From positions 1 through 5,329 of the forward strand of contig JBKKCR010000109.1 of the NCBI GenBank assembly GCA_046712825.1: a stretch of DNA of 5,329 nt, given 5' to 3'. Made by a program: the position numbers and the translations under genes. The notes beneath the pieces are model-generated. The model was not told the origin of the DNA and searched no databases. It worked only from the letters and a program-made list of their open reading frames with translations. This DNA comes from DATFGK01 sp046712825. Lineage in GTDB: Bacteria; Actinomycetota; AC-67. This document shows positions 1 to 4,959 of the stretch, piece by piece (positions within the stretch are counted from its first letter, which is position 1; each line of letters starts with the position of its first letter).

Positions 1-173
1 TCGACGTCTTTCCAGCGAGCGTCGAACATCAGCGTCTCGTGCGAGTAGCCCGAGTACGTGGGCCCGTCGATCTCGGATACCCAAACGTCCTCGGAGCCCG
101 GCTGCCGTTCCTGGATCCAGCGCGCAAGCGCTTCCCGCGCTTCCCCGCGATCGCGTTGTGCCGGTACCGGCAT
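1..173 (-). CDS. Phosphotransferase family protein (APH/ACAD10-like), N-terminal part, truncated by window edge
   Basis: The minus strand from ATG at 173-171 stays open to the window edge (57 codons plus 2 nt). Residues 41-54 read SGYSHETLMFDARW, which matches the glycine-rich, ATP-contacting 'GxSNETLLFDAxW' segment near the start of aminoglycoside-phosphotransferase-like kinases. These are the bacterial relatives of the ACAD10/11 kinase domain and are commonly encoded beside acyl-CoA dehydrogenases and acyl-CoA ligases. The preceding residues (ARWIQERQPGSEDVWVSEI) fit the family's N-terminal helix and first strand. A purine-rich Shine-Dalgarno (GGGAGGG on the minus strand, about 183-190) lies about 9 nt before the ATG. 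The gene diverges from the racemase/ligase operon across a 74-bp gap that holds a KstR-like operator, so co-regulation is likely. The catalytic loop lies outside the window, so the substrate cannot be judged; an acyl- or hydroxyacyl-CoA-linked role is inferred from context only. Confidence 0.8.
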   Translation of the reverse strand, partial: MPVPAQRDRGEAREALARWIQERQPGSEDVWVSEIDGPTYSGYSHETLMFDARWKDV

Positions 174-204
174 CCTCGGTTTCCCTCCCTCACCCGCCGC
201 GCTT

Positions 205-234
205 ACGATTCCTGAAACGTGTTCTAGTCGTCAA
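205..234 (-). promoter_or_regulatory. Candidate promoter for the phosphotransferase gene
   Basis: On the minus strand, TTGACG (234-229) resembles a -35 box and AATCGT (210-205) is a weak -10, with an 18-bp spacer. Transcription would start near 198, leaving a short leader that includes the Shine-Dalgarno. The KstR-like operator lies wholly within the spacer. The -10 match is poor, so this is tentative. The rightward operon must also start in this gap, possibly using the TCTAGT at 223-228 as its -10. Confidence 0.3.
213..226. promoter_or_regulatory. KstR-like TetR-family operator (TNNAACNNGTTNNA)
   Basis: TGAAACGTGTTCTA matches all eight specified positions of the inverted-repeat operator TNNAACNNGTTNNA, bound by KstR, the TetR-family repressor of cholesterol/lipid catabolism in mycobacteria and rhodococci. 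It is the AT-richest part of a GC-rich 74-bp divergent intergenic region, about 21 nt before the racemase GTG and 39 nt before the phosphotransferase ATG. It falls in the spacer of the candidate leftward promoter, a typical repressor position. The flanking genes are of the kind such regulons contain. The match is seen directly. Binding by a KstR orthologue is inferred, and another TetR regulator with a similar half-site is possible. Confidence 0.6.
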
Positions 235-247
235 GGCGGGAGGCCGT

Positions 248-1390
248 GTGACCGGGGAGCGTCGTGGTCCGCTGATGGGGATCCGGGCGATCGAGATCGC
301 TGGTGCGGGACCCGGCCCCTTCGCCTCGATGATGCTCGCCGACATGGGAGCCGACGTCCTGCGCATCGACCGCACGTCGGGCGCGCTGCCGGTGGGCGCC
401 GGAACGGTCCTCGACCGCGGTCGGCGTTCTGCCGGGATCGATCTGAAGAACCCGGCCGGCGTGGAGACGCTGCTGCGACTCGTTGAGCGCGCAGACGTCC
501 TACTCGAGGGGTTCCGGCCCGGCGTTGCGGAGCGGCTCGGCATCGGACCCGACGTCTGCTTGGAGCGGAACCCGCGGCTCGTGTTCGGCCGCATGACGGG
601 CTGGGGGCAGGACGGCCCGCTCGCGAACGCCGCCGGGCACGACATCAACTACATCGCGATCGCCGGGGTACTCGGTGGGATCGGCAAGAAGGACGGACCG
701 CCGGCCGTGCCGATCAACCTCATCGGCGACTTCGGCGGCGGCGGGATGCTGCTCGCCTTCGGGATCGTCAGCGCCCTCGTTGAGCGGGCGACGTCGGGCA
801 AGGGCCAGGTCGTCGACGCGGCGATGGTGGACGGGGCCTCGTTGCTCGCCGTCGTGATCCACGCCTACGCAGGCTTCGGCTGGATCGAGGAGCGCGAGTC
901 GAACATGCTCGACGGCGGCGCGCACTTCTACAACGTCTACGAGTGTGCCGACGGTCAGTACGTGGCGGTGGGCGCGATCGAGCCGCAGTTCTATGCGGCG
1001 CTGATCGCCGCGCTCGGGCTCGCCGGCGAGGAGATGCCCGAACAGATGGACATGAGCGCTTGGCCGGGGATGCGCAAGCGCTTCGCCGAGATCTTCCGGA
1101 CGCGCACCCGCGACGAATGGGCGGCGACGCTGGAAGGAACCGACGCGCTCTTGTCGCCGGTGCTGACGTGGACCGAAGCCAAGAAACATCCGCACAACGT
1201 CGCGCGCGGGACGTTCCCGGCTCCGGAGAACCTGCCGCAGCCCGGCCCGGCACCGCGATTCTCGCGGACGCCGGGCGCGATCTCCCGGCCGGCGCCGACG
1301 GCGGGCCAGCACACCGACGAGGCTCTGCGTGACTGGGGTTTCGACGCCGCGGAGATCGCTGCGCTCCGCGAGAAAGGTTCGATCGCGTGA
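248..1390 (+). CDS. mcr: Alpha-methylacyl-CoA racemase (CoA-transferase family III, CaiB/BaiF fold)
   Basis: This 380-aa protein should interconvert the (2R)- and (2S)-2-methylacyl-CoA epimers, which lets methyl-branched chains such as sterol side chains enter beta-oxidation. The N-terminal GPLxGIR...GPGPFASMMLADMGADV segment (7-37) is the family III hallmark. The catalytic residues of mycobacterial MCR are recognisable: His131 in GHDINY, Asp161 in GDFGGG and Glu245 in GAIEPQFYA. MTGWGQDGP (116-124) and GKGQVVDAAMVDG (184-196) are further racemase-type blocks. Length matches the roughly 360-380 aa norm. GTG 248 is preferred because it keeps the conserved GPL before GIR and has GGGAGG at 238-243. 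ATG 275 would cut into that block, and ATG 158 would add a long unrelated leader across the divergent promoter region. It is the first gene of the rightward operon and overlaps the ligase by 4 bp. A CoA-transferase function is less likely given the His/Asp/Glu set. Confidence 0.92.
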   Translation: MTGERRGPLMGIRAIEIAGAGPGPFASMMLADMGADVLRIDRTSGALPVGAGTVLDRGRRSAGIDLKNPAGVETLLRLVERADVLLEGFRPGVAERLGIGPDVCLERNPRLVFGRMTGWGQDGPLANAAGHDINYIAIAGVLGGIGKKDGPPAVPINLIGDFGGGGMLLAFGIVSALVERATSGKGQVVDAAMVDGASLLAVVIHAYAGFGWIEERESNMLDGGAHFYNVYECADGQYVAVGAIEPQFYAALIAALGLAGEEMPEQMDMSAWPGMRKRFAEIFRTRTRDEWAATLEGTDALLSPVLTWTEAKKHPHNVARGTFPAPENLPQPGPAPRFSRTPGAISRPAPTAGQHTDEALRDWGFDAAEIAALREKGSIA

Positions 1391-2955
1391 GCGACCGCAC
1401 CTATTCCCTCGCAGATCTGTTCGAGATCGTCGCCGACGCCGTTCCCGACCGGCTCGCGCTCGTCGCCGGGGATCAACGCCGAACCTATCGCGAGCTCGAC
1501 GAGCGGACGAACCGGCTCGCGCACGCGCTCGCAGCGCGGGGCGTGGACCCCGGCGAGCACGTGGCGATCATCTCCTACAACCGCGTCGAGTGGATCGAGT
1601 CGATGATCGCTTGCTTCAAGCTGCGGGCCGTCCCGATCAACGTGAACTTCCGCTACGTCGCCGACGAGCTCCACTACGTGCTCGACAACGCCGACGTCGT
1701 CGCGGTGATCCGCGAGCCGGAGTTCGCGCAGGTGCTCGAAAAGATCCGCGGGCGGCTGCCGCGGGTCGAAGCGGTGCTCGAGATCGGCGACGAGTACGAG
1801 CAAGCGATCGCCGATTCGTCACCCGCGCGCGACTTCGCCCCGCGCTCGTCGGACGACCACTACGTCCTGTACACCGGCGGGACGACGGGCCTGCCGAAGG
1901 GCGTCGTGTGGCGGCACGAGGACATCTTCTTCGCGGCGCTCGGCGGCGGCGGGTTCGGGCTCGACCCGATCACCTCGCCGGAGGAGCTCGCGGGACGGGT
2001 GCTCCCCGAAGAGAACCGCATGATCCCCGTCGTCAACGCGCCGATGATGCACGGGGGCGGCCAGTGGATGACGTTCATCACGTTCTTCGGCGGCGGAACG
2101 ATGGTTCTCTACACCGGACGCACGTTCGACGCCGACGCTATCTGGCGCCTCGTCGAGCGCGAGCGCTGCAATCAGGTGATGGTCGTAGGCGACGCGATGG
2201 CACGGCCGCTCGCCGAGGCTCTCGCGAAACCCGGCGCGGGCTACGACGTCTCGAGTGTGTTCGTGATCGGCTCCGGCGGCGCGATCCTGTCCGAGCCCGT
2301 GCGCGAGCAGCTCCGCGCGCATCTGCCGAACGCGGGGATCTGGGATGGGTTCGGGACGAGCGAAACCGGGGCCGGAGGTCAGGTCGTCGACGCCTCGAAT
2401 GGCCCGCACATGGCGATCGGTGCCTCGATAGCGGTGCTCGGCGAGAACCTCCGGCCGGTCGAACCCGGCTCGGGCGCTATCGGAACGCTCGCGCGTTCCG
2501 GCAACATCCCGCTCGGCTACTACAACGATCCCGCCAAGACGGCGCTGGTATTCGTGAAGGATCCCGACGGCAAGCGCTGGGCGCTTTCCGGTGACATGGC
2601 TTCCGTCGACGCCGGCGGCACGATCTCATTCTTCGGACGCGGCTCGGTGTGCATCAACACCGGCGGCGAAAAGGTCTACCCCGAGGAGGTCGAGGCGGTC
2701 GTGAAGTCACACCACGGCGTTTTCGACGTCGTTGTCGTCGGGATCCCCGACGAGCGGTTCGTCGAACGCATCGCCGCGGTCGTGCAGCCGCGGCCGGGCG
2801 CAGGGGTGACCCTCGAGGATATCCAGGAGCACTGCCGCGCGAAGGTCGCCGGCTACAAGCTCCCACGCAAGCTCGTGCTGGTCGATGCGGTCGTCCGAAC
2901 GCCGGTCGGAAAACCCGACTACCGCTGGGCGAAAGAGGTCGCGACGAACGCGTGA
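1387..2955 (+). CDS. fadD: FadD19-like acyl-CoA synthetase (ATP-dependent fatty/steroid side-chain acid:CoA ligase)
   Basis: This 522-aa member of the ANL adenylating superfamily activates a carboxylic acid to acyl-AMP and then to acyl-CoA in the cytosol. Visible motifs in order: P-loop YTGGTTGLPKG (162-172), followed by VVWRHEDIFFAALGG, typical of FadD17/FadD19 proteins; NAPMMHGGGQW (218-228); GDAMARPLAEAL (268-279); A5 GFGTSETG (321-328); A7 SGD (401-403); hinge/A8 GRGSVCINTGGEKVYPEEVE (417-436); and catalytic A10 Lys509 in PVGKPDYRWAK. All key residues are present. FadD19 of mycobacteria and rhodococci acts on C24-branched sterol side chains, so a branched side-chain acid is a reasonable guess, but the exact substrate is inference. 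The GTG start shares a GTGA overlap with the racemase stop, and AGAAAGG at 1371-1377 is a suitable Shine-Dalgarno. The downstream acetyltransferase is coupled in the same way. The protein is slightly shorter than mycobacterial FadD19 because of a shorter C-terminal tail. Confidence 0.94.
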   Translation: MSDRTYSLADLFEIVADAVPDRLALVAGDQRRTYRELDERTNRLAHALAARGVDPGEHVAIISYNRVEWIESMIACFKLRAVPINVNFRYVADELHYVLDNADVVAVIREPEFAQVLEKIRGRLPRVEAVLEIGDEYEQAIADSSPARDFAPRSSDDHYVLYTGGTTGLPKGVVWRHEDIFFAALGGGGFGLDPITSPEELAGRVLPEENRMIPVVNAPMMHGGGQWMTFITFFGGGTMVLYTGRTFDADAIWRLVERERCNQVMVVGDAMARPLAEALAKPGAGYDVSSVFVIGSGGAILSEPVREQLRAHLPNAGIWDGFGTSETGAGGQVVDASNGPHMAIGASIAVLGENLRPVEPGSGAIGTLARSGNIPLGYYNDPAKTALVFVKDPDGKRWALSGDMASVDAGGTISFFGRGSVCINTGGEKVYPEEVEAVVKSHHGVFDVVVVGIPDERFVERIAAVVQPRPGAGVTLEDIQEHCRAKVAGYKLPRKLVLVDAVVRTPVGKPDYRWAKEVATNA

Positions 2956-3521
2956 GCGGCTTCGAGGTCGAGACCGAGCGGCTCCGGCTCCGCATGTGGG
3001 AGCCGGACGACTGGCAGGAACTTCATCGCACACAGGGCGATCCTCGGGTGGCGAGCTGGCTGAACAACCCCGAGCCGACCACAGAGATGACGGCGTTCTC
3101 GGTCGGACGATATTGGATGCACTGGCAGGCGCACGGCTTCGGCCCGTGGGCCGTCGTGGAAAAGGCGAGTGGCCGGCTCGTCGGGCGCGCCGGCCTCCAC
3201 CATCATCGAGACTGGCCCCACGACGAGACCAAGGTCGAAGCCGGCTGGGCCTTCGAGCCGGCGGTGTGGGGGCGTGGGTACGCCACGGAGGCAGCGAAAG
3301 CGAGCCTTGCCTTCGCGTTCGACCGGCTCACGCTGCCTCGCGTGTTCAGCATGACGGTCGCCGACAACGAGCGCTCGCAGGCGGTGATACACCGGCTCGG
3401 GATGACCCCACGCGGCGATGTGTTCTTCTTCGGGCGGGATCAGGTCTGGTACGCGATCGACCGCGACGACTGGAACGCTGCGAACACGGAACCGCCGGTG
3501 ATCACGATCAGAGCGGTGTAG
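2952..3521 (+). CDS. GNAT-family N-acetyltransferase (RimJ/RimL type)
   Basis: This 189-aa protein has the RimJ/RimL-like GNAT layout. It opens with TERLRLRMWEPDDWQELHR (8-26). The central strand is EAGWAFEPAVWGRGYATEA (96-114), with the acetyl-CoA pyrophosphate-binding loop WGRGYA. Motif B is VADNERSQAVIHRLGM (136-151), where Asn139 and the following helix are typical. It should transfer an acetyl group from acetyl-CoA to an amine, either a protein N-terminus or a small molecule; the substrate cannot be read from the sequence. The GTG at 2952 overlaps the ligase stop by 4 bp (GTGA), which implies translational coupling; the nearest purine-rich stretch (GAAAGAGG, about 2931-2938) is rather distant. 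An upstream extension in this frame would only be a shadow of the ligase. No terminator follows, and the 3' end overlaps the convergent HAD gene by 14 bp. A functional link to lipid catabolism is not evident beyond the operon. Confidence 0.9.
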   Translation: MSGFEVETERLRLRMWEPDDWQELHRTQGDPRVASWLNNPEPTTEMTAFSVGRYWMHWQAHGFGPWAVVEKASGRLVGRAGLHHHRDWPHDETKVEAGWAFEPAVWGRGYATEAAKASLAFAFDRLTLPRVFSMTVADNERSQAVIHRLGMTPRGDVFFFGRDQVWYAIDRDDWNAANTEPPVITIRAV

Positions 3522-4221
3522 CCGGCAACGTCCACCCGGGACATCGCTGCGGTGGCGTTGCGCGCTCTTCCGGCTCGATGCCCCCCTCGAGCGCCGATCG
3601 GATGTCGGCGAAGGTGTCCCACGCTACGTACGGAACGCCCATCTCGTCGCACAGCGCGGGAAGATGCTTCTTCGCAAACACCAGGTCGGCGTATAGGGCG
3701 CCGTAGCGGTCGGTGTGCCCCTCGCCGACGAACGCGACCGGACCGCCGGTGAGGTCACGTGCCTCGAGCACGGCTCGCATCTTGCAGGTCCCGCACCCGA
3801 TGCACTCGCCGTGCGCGAACGGGAACTCGAGACGCGGACGCCCGCCCCCGAACACGGTCCGGTTGGTGAGCACCGGAACGCCCTCGACGCGGGCCGCGCC
3901 GAGCATGCGCTCGATATAGAAGCCGAAGCCGTCGGAGACGACCGAGATCTCGATCTCGCGCTCGCGACACCACGACACGAACGGCGCGAAGGTCTCGTCC
4001 ACGTGGAAGCGCGCGAGCGCGTCGTCGATGAGCTCGTCGGGCGACCCCCCGAGGAGCGCGATCTGACGCTGCGCGCACTCCCGCGAACCGATCTCGCCGC
4101 GCATGAACTCCTGGTCGATCTCCTCCCACTCGGCCGCGCCGTGCGTCGCGAGCAGCTGTTCGGAAACGTCCTCATCGACCATGGTGCCGTCGAAGTCGCA
4201 AAGGATCGCGCGTGGGAGCAT
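3508..4221 (-). CDS. HAD-superfamily phosphatase, MtnX/phosphoserine phosphatase-like (HAD-IB)
   Basis: This 237-aa cytosolic phosphohydrolase has all HAD motifs. Motif I is CDFDGTMVDED (8-18), with nucleophile Asp9 and acid/base Asp11. Motif II is VVSDGFG (94-100, Ser96). The motif III lysine is probably Lys147. Motif IV is GEGHTDRYGA (166-175), with Glu167 where Asp is more usual and Asp171 completing the Mg site. The cap region between motifs I and II is the short helical one of PSP/MtnX proteins. A cysteine cluster, HGECIGCGTCK (137-147: Cys140, Cys143, Cys146), sits just before the lysine; a comparable Cys-rich segment occurs in MtnX of the methionine salvage pathway. The substrate could be the MtnX enol phosphate or another small phosphate ester; no other salvage gene is nearby, so this stays open. 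The ATG at 4221 has no Shine-Dalgarno but lies 7 nt after a TAGTCT -10 box, suggesting leaderless translation. The 3' end overlaps the acetyltransferase gene. Confidence 0.87.
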   Translation of the reverse strand: MLPRAILCDFDGTMVDEDVSEQLLATHGAAEWEEIDQEFMRGEIGSRECAQRQIALLGGSPDELIDDALARFHVDETFAPFVSWCREREIEISVVSDGFGFYIERMLGAARVEGVPVLTNRTVFGGGRPRLEFPFAHGECIGCGTCKMRAVLEARDLTGGPVAFVGEGHTDRYGALYADLVFAKKHLPALCDEMGVPYVAWDTFADIRSALEGGIEPEERATPPQRCPGWTLPATPL

Positions 4222-4228
4222 CGCGCGC

Positions 4229-4234
4229 AGACTA
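4229..4234 (-). promoter_or_regulatory. -10 box for a leaderless HAD phosphatase transcript
   Basis: On the minus strand TAGTCT fits the actinobacterial TANNNT -10 pattern. It is followed by 7 nt (GCGCGCG) and then the ATG at 4221, so transcription would start at or next to the start codon. No Shine-Dalgarno is present. No clear -35 is seen at the expected place, which lies over the start of the PPOX gene. Confidence 0.45.
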
Positions 4235-4239
4235 CCGGC

Positions 4240-4245
4240 TAAAAT
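4240..4245 (+). promoter_or_regulatory. -10 box for a leaderless PPOX-gene transcript
   Basis: TAAAAT is a strong TANNNT -10 match in otherwise GC-rich DNA. Eight bases (CCGGCCCG) separate it from the ATG at 4254, which puts the predicted transcription start at the start codon. There is no Shine-Dalgarno. It lies back-to-back with the leftward -10 box, 5 bp away. The expected -35 area falls over the HAD start codon and shows no good TTGACA match. Confidence 0.5.
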
Positions 4246-4253
4246 CCGGCCCG

Positions 4254-4673
4254 ATGCGTAACGATCTCGGCATCGACGGCCTCGGCGACCTGGTCGAGCT
4301 GCCCATCGTCGCGACGCTCGCCACCTATCGCCGTGATGGCACGGTCCTCCTCTCGCCGGTGTGGCACGAGTGGCGCGGCGGCGGCTTCAACGTCGTGATC
4401 GAAACGGGCGACGTCAAGGCTCGGCACGTGGAGCGCGATCCCCGCGCCTCGCTCGCGGTCTACGAGAGCGATCCCCCATACCGCGGCCTCGAGCTGCGAA
4501 CGAAAGCGCGGCTCGATACCAAAGGCGCCTTCGACGCCCAGCGACGGATCGCGATCCGGTACCTCGGGCAAGAGGCGGGCGAGGCGTACGCCGTGGAGCC
4601 GAGCGGCACCGAAGTCATCCTCCGCCTCGAGCCGGGCGACCTGCGAACCTGGGATTTCGCCGACGGCTTCTAG
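4254..4673 (+). CDS. PPOX-class (split beta-barrel) F420/FMN-dependent family protein
   Basis: This 139-aa protein has the layout of the PPOX-class F420-dependent family (pyridoxamine-5'-phosphate-oxidase-like split barrel). Near the N-terminus LPIVATLATYRRDGTVLLSP (16-35) gives the first two strands. VWHEWRGGGFNVVIETGD (36-53) follows, then KARHVERDPRASLAVYE (55-71), the phosphate/cofactor-binding block with Lys55, Arg57 and Asp-Pro-Arg 62-64. PPYRGLELRTKARL (74-87) forms the next strand. Length is typical. Such proteins bind deazaflavin F420 or FMN and often reduce or bind small molecules; no substrate can be assigned. ATG 4254 is chosen because it directly follows a TAAAAT -10 box at leaderless spacing. 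The alternative ATG at 4212 would run through the divergent HAD start. The stop codon overlaps the stop of the convergent P450 remnant by 4 bp. Confidence 0.85.
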   Translation: MRNDLGIDGLGDLVELPIVATLATYRRDGTVLLSPVWHEWRGGGFNVVIETGDVKARHVERDPRASLAVYESDPPYRGLELRTKARLDTKGAFDAQRRIAIRYLGQEAGEAYAVEPSGTEVILRLEPGDLRTWDFADGF

Positions 4674-4868
4674 ACCCGCACCGGCAGATGCTCGAGCCGC
4701 TGAAGATGTTCGAAACGCAGACGAGCGGTTCGCCGTCGAGCGCGAGGCTAGGCAGCCGGCGGAACAGCTCGTCGAACATCACACGAAGCTCGAGGCGCGC
4801 GAGCTGCGCCCCCAGACAGAGTGCGCCCCGAACCCGATCCCTTCGAGGGTCAGGTTCGGCGAGGTCTT
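4670..4868 (-). pseudogene. Cytochrome P450 remnant: C-terminal end with two frameshifts
   Basis: Read across frames, the minus strand gives the end of a bacterial cytochrome P450: TSPNLTLEGIGFGAHx, then CLGAQLARLELRVMFDEL, then FRRLPSLALDGEP, then SNIFSGx, then LEHLPVRV and TAG at 4672-4670. This contains the haem-ligand loop (FG-x3-CLG, Cys ligand), the following L helix and the last strand. Two single-base losses break the frame. One is near 4819-4821, where CACTCTGTCTG stands for an expected CACTTCTGTCTG (His-Phe-Cys-Leu). The other is near 4696-4698, where GGCTCGAG stands for GGxCTCGAG (Gly-Leu-Glu). Nothing upstream of the haem loop survives: the sequence passes straight into the terminator of the neighbouring small ORF. 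The 'SNIFSGLEHLPVRV' ending resembles the CYP124/125/142-like lipid- and sterol-hydroxylating group. An assembly error could explain the frameshifts but not the missing roughly 330 residues. Confidence 0.75.
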
Positions 4869-4871
4869 CAT

Positions 4872-4917
4872 AAAAGAACACTCCGCGGCCCCGTCGAGGG
4901 TGAGGCACGCGGAGTGT
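4872..4917 (-). terminator. Rho-independent terminator of the small cysteine-motif ORF (leftward)
   Basis: A perfect 10-bp inverted repeat, ACACTCCGCG (4878-4887) and CGCGGAGTGT (4908-4917), can be extended past a one-base bulge by three more G-C pairs. On the minus strand the stem is followed at once by TCTTTT (4877-4872), the U-tract expected of an intrinsic terminator. It begins 43 bp after the stop codon of the 58-aa ORF. No T-tract lies on the plus-strand side, so it should act leftward only. Confidence 0.68.
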
Positions 4918-4927
4918 GAAGGAGCGC

Positions 4928-4954
4928 CCTCGAGTCGGTCAACCCGGCTCGAGG
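4928..4954. repeat. Second hairpin between the small ORF and its terminator
   Basis: CCTCGAG (4928-4934) and CTCGAGG (4948-4954) are a perfect 7-bp inverted repeat. In a plus-strand RNA it extends through a G-U pair and three G-C pairs to an 11-bp stem with the 5-nt loop TCAAC. In a minus-strand RNA a C-A mismatch interrupts it. There is no T-tract on either side. It may stabilise the mRNA end or assist the adjacent terminator; no function can be shown. Confidence 0.4.
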
Positions 4955-4959
4955 AAGGC

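Noticed and set aside
158..247. Upstream ATG (158) extending the racemase by 30 residues
   Set aside because: The extension runs over the phosphotransferase start codon, the operator and both ribosome sites, and has no family similarity; the conserved GPLxGIR start fits GTG 248.
500..1312. Long minus-strand open frame opposite the racemase
   Set aside because: Arg/Glu-rich shadow translation caused by GC-rich third positions; no motif, no ribosome site, and the plus strand is an unambiguous racemase.
1329..2594. 421-codon open frame on the plus strand inside the ligase
   Set aside because: Arginine-rich out-of-frame reading of the FadD gene; the FadD frame carries every ANL motif.
2649..2951. 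In-frame upstream extension of the acetyltransferase
   Set aside because: It is the shadow of the ligase C-terminus; similarity to GNAT proteins begins right after the GTG at 2952.
3715..4242. Plus-strand open frame opposite the HAD gene
   Set aside because: Antisense shadow with no recognisable domain; the minus strand has complete HAD motifs.
4615..4908. Reading the 97-codon minus-strand frame as a real small protein
   Set aside because: Only its middle matches a protein family (P450 CLGAQLARLE segment); both flanks are out of frame with the P450 continuation, so it is a remnant, not a gene.
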